A stretch of DNA of 64,000 nucleotides from Jannaschia rubra (GTDB lineage Bacteria; Pseudomonadota; Alphaproteobacteria; Rhodobacterales; Rhodobacteraceae), in NCBI RefSeq assembly GCF_001403735.1, contig NZ_CXPG01000009.1, forward strand, positions 248,001-312,000. The letters run 5' to 3'. Numbering within the stretch: the stretch's first letter is position 1; each line of letters opens with the position of its first letter. The position numbers and the translations under genes were made by a program. Of this stretch, positions 15,244 through 23,842 are shown one piece after another. The notes under the pieces were generated by a model, which worked only from the letters and a program-made list of their open reading frames with translations, ran no database searches and was not told where the DNA came from.

Positions 15244-16689
15244 ATGAGACGCCACCGCAACGTCAAGATCGTCGCCACGCTCGGCCCGGCGTCGAGCGAC
15301 TATGACACGATCCGCGCGCTGTTCGAGGCGGGCGCCGACGTGTTCCGCCTCAACATGTCGCACGGCGATCACGACGACATTCGGTCGCGCCACAACATCA
15401 TTCGTGACATCGAGCGCGACACCGGTCGGCCGATCTGCATCCTGGCCGACCTCCAGGGGCCCAAACTTCGCTGCGGTGTCTTCGCCGAGGATTCGGTCGA
15501 GATCGCGGAAGGGCAGAAGTTCCGCTTCGACCTCGACGATGCGCCGGGCGATGCGACGCGGGTTCAGCTGCCGCACAAGGAAATCTTCGCCGCGTTGAAG
15601 CCGGGCGGCACCCTGCTGGTCAATGATGGAAAGCTGCGGCTGACCGTCGATGAATGCGGGGCGGATTTCGCCGACTGCACCGTGGTGACGGGCGGCACCA
15701 TCTCGAACCGCAAGGGCGTGAACGTGCCCGACGTGGTGCTGCCGCTGGCGGCCTTGTCCGACAAGGATCGCAAGGATCTGGAGTTCGTCTGCGAGCTGGG
15801 CGTCGACTGGCTGGCGCTGTCCTTCGTTCAGCGCGCCGATGACGTGAACGAGGCGCGAGGCCTGGTCCGCGGTCGCGCCGCCGTATTGTCCAAGATCGAG
15901 AAGCCCGCCGCGGTGGAGGCGTTCGACAGCATCCTGGAGGCGTCCGACGGCATCATGGTCGCGCGTGGCGATTTGGGCGTGGAATGCCCCGTCGAGGCCG
16001 TTCCGCCGATCCAGAAGCGCCTGATCCGCAGGTGCCGGGCGGCCGCGAAGCCGGTCATCGTGGCAACGCAGATGCTGGAGAGCATGATCGACAGCCCCAT
16101 GCCCACGCGCGCCGAGGTGTCGGACGTGGCCACCGCCATCTACGAAGGCACGGACGCCATCATGCTGTCGGCGGAATCGGCCGCGGGCAGCTATCCGGTG
16201 CAGGCGGTGCGGACGATGGACAACGTCGCCATCGAGGTCGAATCGGACGCGACCTACCGCGAGATCATCGAGGCGAGCCGCACCGCCATCCTGTCCTCCA
16301 CCGCCGATGCCATCGTCGCCGCCGCCCGCGAGATCGCGGATACGACCGACATCAAGGCGATCTGCTGCTTCTCGCACTCCGGGTCCACCGCGCTCAAGAT
16401 CAGCCGCGAGCGGCCCCGCGTGCCGATCATCGCGCTGACGCCCATCCGCGAGACGGCCCGGCGCATGGTCCTGTCTTGGGGCTGCCACAGCGTGCAGAGC
16501 GAGCCGGTCGAACGGTTCAAATATGCCGTCGTCTCGGCCGTGCGGGCGGCCAAGGCGTCCGAATTCGTGACGCCGGAGGATCAGGTGGTCGTCATGGCGG
16601 GCATCCCCTTCAACGTTCCCGGATCGACGAACATCCTGCGCATCGCCCCCTGCGACGAACGGCGCATCTTCGGCGCCGAGGCCGACTGA
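15244..16689 (+). CDS. pyk: Pyruvate kinase
   Basis: This 481-residue glycolytic enzyme converts phosphoenolpyruvate and ADP to pyruvate and ATP. It starts RRHRNVKIVATLGPASS. The catalytic signature ILSKIEKPAAVEAFD has the essential Lys, followed by DGIMVARGDLGVE with the Mg-binding acids, then PVIVATQMLESMI. The C-terminal allosteric domain is present (SHSGSTALKISRERP). The ATG at 15244 is chosen because AAGGAA lies about 8 bases upstream and the extra upstream codons are not family-like. The gene ends inside a 16-bp hairpin shared with the convergent GSCFA remnant. Confidence 0.96.
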   Translation: MRRHRNVKIVATLGPASSDYDTIRALFEAGADVFRLNMSHGDHDDIRSRHNIIRDIERDTGRPICILADLQGPKLRCGVFAEDSVEIAEGQKFRFDLDDAPGDATRVQLPHKEIFAALKPGGTLLVNDGKLRLTVDECGADFADCTVVTGGTISNRKGVNVPDVVLPLAALSDKDRKDLEFVCELGVDWLALSFVQRADDVNEARGLVRGRAAVLSKIEKPAAVEAFDSILEASDGIMVARGDLGVECPVEAVPPIQKRLIRRCRAAAKPVIVATQMLESMIDSPMPTRAEVSDVATAIYEGTDAIMLSAESAAGSYPVQAVRTMDNVAIEVESDATYREIIEASRTAILSSTADAIVAAAREIADTTDIKAICCFSHSGSTALKISRERPRVPIIALTPIRETARRMVLSWGCHSVQSEPVERFKYAVVSAVRAAKASEFVTPEDQVVVMAGIPFNVPGSTNILRIAPCDERRIFGAEAD

Positions 16690-16725
16690 ACGGGCCGCCG
16701 GGCGTCGCACCCGGCGGCCCGTTCA
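16687..16725. terminator. Perfect 16-bp hairpin holding both convergent stop codons
   Basis: The left arm 16687-16702 begins with the pyk TGA and the right arm 16710-16725 ends with the complement of the TGA of the minus-strand GSCFA remnant. They pair without mismatch around a 7-base loop. It very likely serves as a bidirectional terminator, although neither side has a strong T-run (only ATCCTTTCC after it on the plus strand). Confidence 0.75.
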
Positions 16726-17858
16726 GTCGATCCTTTCCTCGTCGCAGATGATCTGGATGCGGCGATCCACGTCCTTCGTGTGGGCATCCGTCTGGGCGGT
16801 GGGCCGGGCGGTCGTGCGACGGTAGCCGGAGAGAGCCCGCACGGGAGCGGCGCCCTCCGCTCCGCCAGCGTCTTGCATGACGTCGGGGGCAGTCCATTCC
16901 GCGCCGGCCAGATGATGAAAGAACAGTCGCATGACATGGGCGACCCCGGCCGGAAGAACCCCCCGCTCGTCTGGGTCGAAGCAGGCGACCCGGGTGTGCG
17001 GCGCGGTGATGATCTCGTGGAATCGAAAATAGGCGCAGTCGGGCAGTTCGGATACCGCGCGTTCGGCCGCGATCCGAAGGACGGCCTTGAACCAGGCGGT
17101 CAAGACGGCGACGTGCCGATCTTCGAACGTGGAACTGCGCGGGACGGGCGAGACCGTCAGAAGGATCCGCACCTGCGGGTTCCGCTCCCGGATCAAGCGG
17201 AGGGCGGCGAGCAGGTCCGCGGTCGTCTCGACCTCGTCGAAGTTGCGAAAGACGGCCCAGCCGGGCGCGTCGACCCCGCCCGATACGCCCGGTGCACGCG
17301 GCCAGACCGCCCCGTCGACCGGATCGGTCCAGCATTCGGTCGGGCCCAGCGTGAAGACGAAGACGTCCATCGTCTCGATCGCCTGCCGCACCGCCGCGAG
17401 GTGCTGTGTTATGTCGAGCGCGACTTCCGCCGGGGACGCGAAGCCGCCGGGCTGGATGTTCGGGCGGAGGGGGTCGACGAAGGTGCCTTGTCGGGGCTGG
17501 GCCAAGCCTCCGCCAGGGGCGTGAACAGCCCGTAGGCCCGCTGCATCAGTTGCAGCAGTTGCCGCGCGGTATAGACGTTGCCGTAGCGCGCCGAGAACGG
17601 GCCGTAGTTGTGGGCGGCGGCCACATCCGGGTGGATCAGGGGATGGGCGCGTTCCGTGGTGTGGTAACTGAAGCCAGCGGCCGACAGGATGCGGGCCAGA
17701 TGCCGGGCGAAGCAGCTTCCGGCAGTCACGATGCGGTCCTTGCGCATGATGCGGAACGGCATGGGTTACACGGGGTCGAAGGTCGCGGGGTCGCGCAGAC
17801 CCGGATCGCGTTTCCAGAACTGCCGGTCGGGCAGGTCGACATAAGGATGGGCCGTCAT
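16723..17858 (-). pseudogene. GSCFA-domain protein gene with a nonsense codon and a frameshift
   Basis: The coding order is intact but broken twice. The ATG at 17858 starts MTAHPYVDLPDRQFWKRDPG, the usual N-terminus of these proteins, and meets an in-frame TAA at 17766-17768. The frame then continues PMPFRIMRKDRIVTAGSCF, the GSCFA signature, through YGNVYTARQLLQLMQRAYG to LAEAW near 17500. There one base appears to be missing in AAGGCACC, and the remainder (GTFVDPLRPNIQPGGFASP to FVFTLGPTECW) lies in the next frame and ends at 16723. The start overlaps the upstream gene stop. Two separate lesions argue against simple sequencing error. Confidence 0.75.
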
Positions 17859-18518
17859 TGCATGTGCCATTCCAGATCGGCGAGTTGGTCGGTCACCAGC
17901 CGGCCGTAACGGGCGTTCGCATGGGTCGGATCGTCGTTCCGGCAGTCGCGGGCCAGGAACCCCGCGTCGTTGCAGCCCTGGCCGGGGGGCGGAAGGAACG
18001 TAGCGCCCGACTTGCCAGCCAACCGCCGGGCGATTGCACATTGCAGCCGGTAGAGCCGGAGACGGAGCGGATCGGGCGCCACCCCGCGATGCACGATGTC
18101 CCCGAACAGTTTGGGATCGGCCTCCATGTGGGCGGCATCGGGGTCGGGCGGCGGCGGGCAGATATGGACGATCTGGCGGTCCGCGACGATCCGGTGAACC
18201 GGCCTTGTTCTCTCGACGACGGGCCGCATGCGGTGTTCGAGCTGCGACCGCATGACGCAATCGGGAATGCGGACCCGGTCCAAGCCATCGTCCGGCAGGT
18301 CGCCCAGGGTGAACGGGGCGGAGTGTTCGAACAGCCCGAGCACGTTGTGGTCATTGCCCGCGAGCGAAAGGCAGATCACGTCCGCCGCAAGCGTCCGCAG
18401 CCGGTCAGCCCGCAACCGGCCCGTGCCTGGGACGTTGAAGCGCGACCTTTTCCAGCCGTTCGACCGACGGGTTCGCGATGCCTTGGACCGCGCGGTGGAT
18501 CGCAATGACATGGCTCAT
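17855..18518 (-). pseudogene. Frameshifted GMSH-motif (SGNH-like) partner of the GSCFA gene
   Basis: The N-terminal part, ILGMSHVIAIHRAVQGI, reads from the ATG at 18518 in one frame and stops after about 45 codons. From about 18447 the next frame carries the clear continuation RFNVPGTGRLRADRLRT and ADVICLSLAGNDHNVLGLFE to the stop at 17855. GMSH and GNDHN look like the first blocks of an SGNH-type hydrolase. The stop overlaps the GSCFA start by 4 bases, so the two were translationally coupled. The function is unknown; a glycan or polysaccharide modifying pair is a guess. It could also be intact if the shift is a sequencing error. Confidence 0.6.
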
Positions 18519-18758
18519 CCCCAGAATGACGTGCCGGTCCCTGAGTTTCGTGATCGTTGTGAAGGAAGGGCCGCCGGCAGTCTGTGAGGATACGCCGCGC
18601 CCCGTGTAAGGCCGATCGCACGACGGAAACCCGGACCCGGGCGGCGGCGGCCCGCACGCACCTTGCCAAGGGCGGCGGAGGCGGCTAGGGGGTCCCTCTG
18701 AATACCCGTCCGCCCGGCGATTGGGATGCCGAGGCGGACGACGAAGAAGGAGACCGAA

Positions 18759-18959
18759 ATGCCCAAGATGAAGACGAAGTCGAGCGCCAAGAAGCGCTTC
18801 AAGATGACGGCGACGGGCAAGGTTCTTGCGGGTCAGGCCGGCAAGCGCCACGGCATGATCAAGCGCAGCACCAAGTTCATCCGCGATGCCCGCGGCACCA
18901 CTACCCTGTCGGCCCCTGACGCGAAGATCGTCAAGGGCTATATGCCGTACGATCGCTGA
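18759..18959 (+). CDS. rpmI: 50S ribosomal protein L35
   Basis: This 66-residue protein is very basic and opens [20 protein letters not shown], the L35 signature. GAAGGAGA precedes the ATG by a few bases. It is followed 12 bases later by rplT. infC, which often leads this operon elsewhere, is not present upstream; the 240 bases before it show no other gene. Confidence 0.97.
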   Translation: MPKMKTKSSAKKRFKMTATGKVLAGQAGKRHGMIKRSTKFIRDARGTTTLSAPDAKIVKGYMPYDR

Positions 18960-18971
18960 GGAGGACCTGAC

Positions 18972-19331
18972 ATGAGCCGCGTAACTTCGGGCAAGGTCAC
19001 CCACGCCCGCCACAAGAAAGTCATCCAGGCCGCCAAGGGCTATTACGGCCGCCGGTCGACCACCTTCCGCACCGCGACGCAGGCCGTCGACAAGGCGAAC
19101 CAGTATGCGACCCGCGACCGCAAGAACCGCAAGCGCAACTTCCGCGCGCTGTGGATCCAGCGGATCAACGCGGCCGTCCGGTCGATCGATTCGGAGATGA
19201 CCTATTCGCGCTTCATCAACGCGCTGGGCAAGGCCGGGATCGAGGTGGACCGCAAGGTTCTCGCCGATCTGGCCGTGCATGAGCCGGAGGCCTTCGCCGC
19301 CGTCGTCGAGCAGGCGCGCGCCGCCGCCTGA
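18972..19331 (+). CDS. rplT: 50S ribosomal protein L20
   Basis: This 119-residue protein organises 23S rRNA early in 50S assembly. It starts [17 protein letters not shown]. The RNA-binding N-terminus is followed by [32 protein letters not shown] and the C-terminal [20 protein letters not shown]. It is co-transcribed with rpmI and followed by a strong terminator. Confidence 0.98.
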   Translation: MSRVTSGKVTHARHKKVIQAAKGYYGRRSTTFRTATQAVDKANQYATRDRKNRKRNFRALWIQRINAAVRSIDSEMTYSRFINALGKAGIEVDRKVLADLAVHEPEAFAAVVEQARAAA

Positions 19332-19354
19332 CCGGGGGGCGATCCGGAAACGAA

Positions 19355-19384
19355 CGGGGGCGCCTTGCGGGGCGCCCCTTTTTC
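19355..19384 (+). terminator. Rho-independent terminator after rplT
   Basis: GGGGCGCC-TTGC-GGGGCGCCCC pairs as a GC stem of 7-8 bp and is followed by TTTTTC. It ends the rpmI-rplT unit before the convergent channel gene. Confidence 0.85.
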
Positions 19385-19404
19385 TTGTCCGACGAAGGCC
19401 GGCG

Positions 19405-20364
19405 TCACATTTCGTCGTGGATCTGCCCATAGGCCAGCATGGCGAAGAGGCCCGTGCCGCCGAGAACGTTTCCGATCAGGACAGGCAGGATATGATAGCC
19501 GAAGGCCCCCACGATCCCCAGTTCGCCGTTGAAGACCAGGGTGAAGATCTCGTTCGATCCGGCGACGACGTGGGTGAAGCCACCTGCCGCGATGAGCCAG
19601 GTGAACATGATGATGATCAGGACTTCGGATCCCTTCGACGACGGCAGCATCCAGACGAGCGCCGCGATGAAGAACCCCGAGGGGATGCCGAGCAGCAGGG
19701 ACTTGAAGGGCGAGAAATGGGCGACGTGGCGCGAGATCTCCAGGACGGCGATCAGGACCTCGTCGGCCAGGATGCCGCCGTGCACCGCCAGCGCGGCGGT
19801 CACGAAGGTGCCGATCATGTTGGCGGCGAACACGATGGCCCAGAGGCGCGCGATATGCAGGAACCGCTTCCGCGTCGGCTCGGCCAGCAGCGGCAGGACG
19901 ACCGTGATCGTGTTTTCGGTGAACAGCTGAAGCCGGCACATGATGACGAGGACGAACCCGAAGGTGTATCCCAGGCTCTCGATCAGGTTGATATAGATGT
20001 GGTCCGACCCGAGGTTGGCGCGGATGACGCCCTCGACAAGCACGGAGGTGGAGATGCCGATGCCCGCCGCCACGCCCGACCACCAGAGGGACGTCTTGGG
20101 GCGGCTCAACTCCTCCTCGCCCTCGCGCAGGATGATCGAATAGACGGTCAGCGCCGACAGCTTGCCGTGCTCGGAGACGGCGTTGCGTTCCTCGCGGGTC
20201 AGGGACTTCTCGGTCCGCGTCGGCGTCTTCTCCCGCGTCTCCCGCTCCCGCACCTTGGCGCGGGTCTCGGCTTCCTCGCGCTTCGCCGCTCGGGCCGCTT
20301 CCTGCTCCGCCTTCGCCGTTTCGGCGTCGGACGGATCGTCCGCATCGTTTCGCCCGTCGTTCAT
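19405..20364 (-). CDS. Formate/nitrite transporter (FNT) family channel with charged N-terminal extension
   Basis: The 319-residue inner-membrane protein has about six membrane segments after residue 95. WWSGVAAGIGISTSVLVEG, FTENTITVVLPLLA and AGGFTHVVAGSNEIF carry the FNT pore and selectivity features. It is closest in feel to the YfdC-type subgroup. Residues 1 to about 80 form a highly charged Glu/Arg/Lys-rich stretch (KAEQEAARAAKREEAETRAK) that should be a cytoplasmic coiled coil. Transported anion not predictable; formate, nitrite and acetate are family options. It is divergent from the SGNH lipoprotein gene. Confidence 0.87.
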   Translation of the reverse strand: MNDGRNDADDPSDAETAKAEQEAARAAKREEAETRAKVRERETREKTPTRTEKSLTREERNAVSEHGKLSALTVYSIILREGEEELSRPKTSLWWSGVAAGIGISTSVLVEGVIRANLGSDHIYINLIESLGYTFGFVLVIMCRLQLFTENTITVVLPLLAEPTRKRFLHIARLWAIVFAANMIGTFVTAALAVHGGILADEVLIAVLEISRHVAHFSPFKSLLLGIPSGFFIAALVWMLPSSKGSEVLIIIMFTWLIAAGGFTHVVAGSNEIFTLVFNGELGIVGAFGYHILPVLIGNVLGGTGLFAMLAYGQIHDEM

Positions 20365-20522
20365 CCGGTACTCCCTCGGCCCGGTGTCCGCCGCGCCCCT
20401 GTGTTAGACTGAAGATCGCGTCCCGTCGCAAGTCGGCATCGCGCCCTTGCCGGTCGCAGCCCGATGAAACCTGCGACGGGGCCGGACCGTTCCATTCCGA
20501 CCGAAACTTCAACCGAGGCCCC

Positions 20523-21251
20523 ATGCGCATCCTGTCGATCCTGTCCCTGATCCTGTCTGCCTGCGCCACGGCCGCCCCGCCACCGGGCGACGCCGTGCTG
20601 GCCATCGGCGACAGCGTGATGGCCTGGAACGGCGACCACGGCATTCCGGAGGCGGTCGAGTCCACGCTGGGCCGTCCGGTCGTCGACCGGTCGCAGTCGC
20701 TGGCCCGACTGACGAATGCGAGTGGACTGGCCGGGGTGCTCGGCTTTGACATAACGCGGCAGTTCCGAGGTGGTGACTGGGACTGGGTGATCCTGACCGG
20801 AGGCGGGAACGACCTGCGCGATACCTGCCTGACCCCTGCGGAGGACGACGTCCTGTCCGGCCTGATCGACGCGGAGTTGACGGGAGACGTCCCAAGGCTG
20901 ATCGGCCACATCCGCACGACCGGCGCGAAGGTGGCCTTCGTCGGCTACTACGACGGGGTCGAGGGTCAGCCGGGCGCCTTCGCGCCCTGTCAGGGGGCTT
21001 TCGACACGATCAATGCGCGCATGACGCGACTGGCCGCCGAGCGACCCGGTGTCCTGTTCTTCGATGCGGGCGAGGTGATCGACCCGCGGGATGCCGGCCT
21101 CTACGACGGAGACTTCGTTCACCCGAGCCCCCGCGGCGCGGCACTCATTGGGCGGGAACTGGCACGCCGGATGCTGACGTTCGAGGAAGGCGGTCGATCG
21201 GAAACATCGCGTCCCTCCGCCTCGGTTGCGCGGCGGGGCGCGACGGGCTAG
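20523..21251 (+). CDS. SGNH/GDSL hydrolase, predicted lipoprotein
   Basis: This 242-residue protein has a lipoprotein signal with lipobox LSAC (Cys near residue 14), so it should be lipid-anchored on the periplasmic side. Block I is AIGDSVMAWNG (the catalytic Ser in GDS), the oxyanion Asn block is LTGGGNDLRD, and the catalytic Asp/His block is DGDFVHPSPRG. These are esterase features; the substrate, perhaps an acylated glycan or lipid, is unknown. It lies between the FNT gene and pheS. Confidence 0.85.
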   Translation: MRILSILSLILSACATAAPPPGDAVLAIGDSVMAWNGDHGIPEAVESTLGRPVVDRSQSLARLTNASGLAGVLGFDITRQFRGGDWDWVILTGGGNDLRDTCLTPAEDDVLSGLIDAELTGDVPRLIGHIRTTGAKVAFVGYYDGVEGQPGAFAPCQGAFDTINARMTRLAAERPGVLFFDAGEVIDPRDAGLYDGDFVHPSPRGAALIGRELARRMLTFEEGGRSETSRPSASVARRGATG

Positions 21252-21279
21252 TCAGCCTGCGTTCTGACAGGGGCTGACG

Positions 21280-22344
21280 ATGGACGATCTTCGCGACAAG
21301 TATCTGGGCCGCATCACCGCCGCCCCCGACGAAGCCACGCTCGAGGCCGTCCGGCTGGAGGCCGTGGGCAAGAAGGGCGAGATCGCGCTGAAGATGCGTG
21401 AGTTGGGGCGCATGACACCGGAGGAGCGCCAGCAGGTCGGCCCCTCCCTCAACGCCCTGAAGGACGAGATCAACTCTGCCATCGCCGCCCGCAAGGCCGG
21501 GCTGGAGGACGCAGCCCTGGACGAGCGGCTGCGCGACGAATGGCTGGACGTGACCCTGCCGGTCCGGGCCCGGCGCAGCGGGACGATCCACCCCGTTAGC
21601 CAGGTGACGGAGGAGGTGACGGCCATCTTCGCCGACATGGGCTTCGGCGTGGCCGAAGGCCCGCAGGTCGAGACCGACTGGTACAACTTCGACGCGCTCA
21701 ACATTCCCGGCCATCACCCGGCGCGGGCCGAAATGGACACGTTCTACATGGCGCGGGCGGAAGGCGACGACCGGCCGCCCAACGTCCTGCGGACCCATAC
21801 CAGCCCCGTGCAGATCCGCACGATGGAGGCGGTCGGCGCGCCTGTGCGCGTCATCTGTCCGGGCCGGGTCTATCGCGCGGACTACGACCAGACGCATACG
21901 CCCATGTTCCACCAGGTCGAGGGCATGGCCATCGACCGCGACATCTCCATGGCGAACCTGAAATGGTGCCTCGAGGAGTTCTGCCGCGCCTTCTTCGAGG
22001 TCGACGGTATCGAACTGCGCTTCCGAGCCTCGCATTTTCCCTTCACCGAACCCTCGGCCGAGGTGGACATCCGCTGTTCCTGGGAAGGCGGCACGCTGAA
22101 GCTGGGTCAGGGCGACGACTGGCTCGAAATCCTCGGCTCCGGCATGATGCATCCCAAGGTGCTGGCCGCTGGCGGGATCGACCCGGACCGATGGCAGGGC
22201 TTCGCTTTCGGCATGGGCATCGACCGGATCGCGATGCTGAAATACGGCATTCCCGACCTGCGCGCCTTCTTCGACAGCGATCTGCGTTGGCTGCGTCATT
22301 ATGGTTTCGGCGCCCTGCAGATGCCGATGCGGCACGCCGGCTGA
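21280..22344 (+). CDS. pheS: Phenylalanyl-tRNA synthetase alpha subunit
   Basis: The 354-residue class II aminoacyl-tRNA synthetase subunit charges tRNA-Phe as part of an alpha2beta2 complex. The N-terminal coiled coil leads to [19 protein letters not shown]. Motif 2 is [15 protein letters not shown] and motif 3 is [18 protein letters not shown]. It is full length. pheT is not adjacent: the next gene, YrhK, overlaps the stop (TGATG) and then the strand changes. Confidence 0.96.
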   Translation: MDDLRDKYLGRITAAPDEATLEAVRLEAVGKKGEIALKMRELGRMTPEERQQVGPSLNALKDEINSAIAARKAGLEDAALDERLRDEWLDVTLPVRARRSGTIHPVSQVTEEVTAIFADMGFGVAEGPQVETDWYNFDALNIPGHHPARAEMDTFYMARAEGDDRPPNVLRTHTSPVQIRTMEAVGAPVRVICPGRVYRADYDQTHTPMFHQVEGMAIDRDISMANLKWCLEEFCRAFFEVDGIELRFRASHFPFTEPSAEVDIRCSWEGGTLKLGQGDDWLEILGSGMMHPKVLAAGGIDPDRWQGFAFGMGIDRIAMLKYGIPDLRAFFDSDLRWLRHYGFGALQMPMRHAG

Positions 22345-22622
22345 TGCTGTTCGACGGGCATGGCAACACGGGCACGGCCGCCAAGCGCAGGGTGCAGGCC
22401 ACGTTCGAGTTGATCTACACGCTGGTGGATTTCGGCGCGGCGGCGACGTTCCTGATCGGCTCGATCCTGTTTCTCTACGACAGCTGGCAGGGCGTGGCGA
22501 CGTGGTTCTTCATCGTGGGGTCGGGGATGTTCGCCCTGAAGCCGACGCTGCGCCTGACGAAGGAACTGAAGCTCGCCGCCATGGGCGACGAGAAGGATCT
22601 GGCGGAACGCGAAAGCCTCTAA
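22344..22622 (+). CDS. YrhK-domain small membrane protein
   Basis: The 92-residue protein has two membrane helices (LVDFGAAATFLIGSILFLY and VATWFFIVGSGMFALKP) and a charged, Lys/Glu-rich C-terminus. This fits the YrhK family of unknown function. The start overlaps the pheS stop by one base (TGATG), so it is translationally coupled to pheS. Its stop overlaps the convergent lytic transglycosylase gene by 4 bases. Confidence 0.82.
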   Translation: MLFDGHGNTGTAAKRRVQATFELIYTLVDFGAAATFLIGSILFLYDSWQGVATWFFIVGSGMFALKPTLRLTKELKLAAMGDEKDLAERESL

Positions 22623-23842
22623 TCGCGCAGGCGGTCCAGCAGGTCCGGGTCGACATAGCCGTCGGGGACCAGGCCCTCCGACGCCTGCCACCGCTGGATC
22701 GCATCGAGCGTGTCGGGCCCGACCTTGCCGTCGATCTTGAGGGGGTCGAAGCCCGCGTCGCGCAGCAATTCCTGCATCTCGATCCTCTCGGCCAGCGTCA
22801 GCGCCCGGTCGCCGCGCGGCCAGCCGGACGCGATAGTCGGACCGCCCGCCAGCCGATCGGACAGATGCCCGACCCCGATGACGTAGGCGTCGGCTGTGTT
22901 GTAGGTCTCGATCACGCGGAAGTTGGCGAAGGTGGCAAAGGCCGCGCCCTCATGTCCCGCAGGCGTGCGGACCGAGGCGGGGCCGCCGTCGGGAATCGGA
23001 TCCCCCGTCACCGTGCGCACGCCCAGGGCGGTCCATTCGGCGGGCGTCTTCTCGACCCGTTCACCCGTCAGGCGGTAATCGAACCCCTCGGGCAGCACGA
23101 CCTCCAGCCCCCAGGGCTGGCCCGTGATCCATCCGTAGGCCTTGAGGTAGGCGGCGGTGGAGGCGAGCGCGTCGGTCGGGTCGTCACCCCAGATGTCGCG
23201 TCGCCCGTCGCCCGTGAAGTCGACGGCGTGTTCGGCATAGGACGAGGGCATGAACTGCGTGTGTCCCATGGCGCCTGCCCAGCTGCCGCGCAGGGCGTCG
23301 GCAGATGTCTCGCCGTCCTGCAGGATGCGGAGGGCAGCGAGAAGCTGCGCCTCGAAGAAGTCGCCCCGCCGCGAATCTGCGGCCAGGGTCGCCAGCGCGG
23401 ACAGGGTAGGCACATCGCCCCTGAAGGCGCCGAAGCTGCTTTCCAGCCCCCAGACCGCGGCGACGATTTCGCGGGGGACGCCGAAGCGCTCCTCGACAGC
23501 ACCGAAAGTGGTTGCGTGCCGGTCGAGCGCGTCGCGGCCTCGGGCGACGATCTGCTCGCTCGTGGCGGTGTCGAGATAGTCCCAGAGCGTCTTGGTGAAC
23601 TCCGACTGGTTGCGGTCCAGCCGGATGATGTCGGGCAGGTGCCGAACGTCGCGCAGCCCGGCGTCGAGCGTCGCGGCGTCGATTCCGGCGGCCGTCGCAC
23701 GCTCGCGGAAACCGGAGAGCCAGTCCGTGAAGGGCACGGCGGGCGCAGTCTGCGCCACGGGCAGGACCGGATCGACGGCCTGCGGGTGGGCGGGCGCGCC
23801 GATCAGCAGGACCGGCAGGACATATCGCGCCAGCCGCCTCAT
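22619..23842 (-). CDS. mltB: Lytic murein transglycosylase (MltB type) with peptidoglycan-binding domain
   Basis: The 407-residue protein cleaves the glycan strand of peptidoglycan to 1,6-anhydro ends. A signal peptide covers about residues 1-21. The SLT_2 domain (about 38-330) has the catalytic Glu E134 in AAVWGLESSFGAF and the block GAMGHTQFMPSSYAEHAVDF. The C-terminal 60 residues are a PG_binding_1 repeat (DPLKIDGKVGPDTLDAIQRW). It overlaps rnr by 4 bases (23839-23842) and is last in the long minus-strand run. The absence of a lipobox Cys suggests a soluble periplasmic form. Confidence 0.92.
   Translation of the reverse strand: MRRLARYVLPVLLIGAPAHPQAVDPVLPVAQTAPAVPFTDWLSGFRERATAAGIDAATLDAGLRDVRHLPDIIRLDRNQSEFTKTLWDYLDTATSEQIVARGRDALDRHATTFGAVEERFGVPREIVAAVWGLESSFGAFRGDVPTLSALATLAADSRRGDFFEAQLLAALRILQDGETSADALRGSWAGAMGHTQFMPSSYAEHAVDFTGDGRRDIWGDDPTDALASTAAYLKAYGWITGQPWGLEVVLPEGFDYRLTGERVEKTPAEWTALGVRTVTGDPIPDGGPASVRTPAGHEGAAFATFANFRVIETYNTADAYVIGVGHLSDRLAGGPTIASGWPRGDRALTLAERIEMQELLRDAGFDPLKIDGKVGPDTLDAIQRWQASEGLVPDGYVDPDLLDRLRD

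Noticed and set aside
14767-16710. A 647-codon minus-strand open frame over pyruvate kinase
   Set aside because: Only its last 106 codons (DUF1244) look like protein; the rest is the complement of pyk and reads as His/Arg/Asp-rich nonsense.
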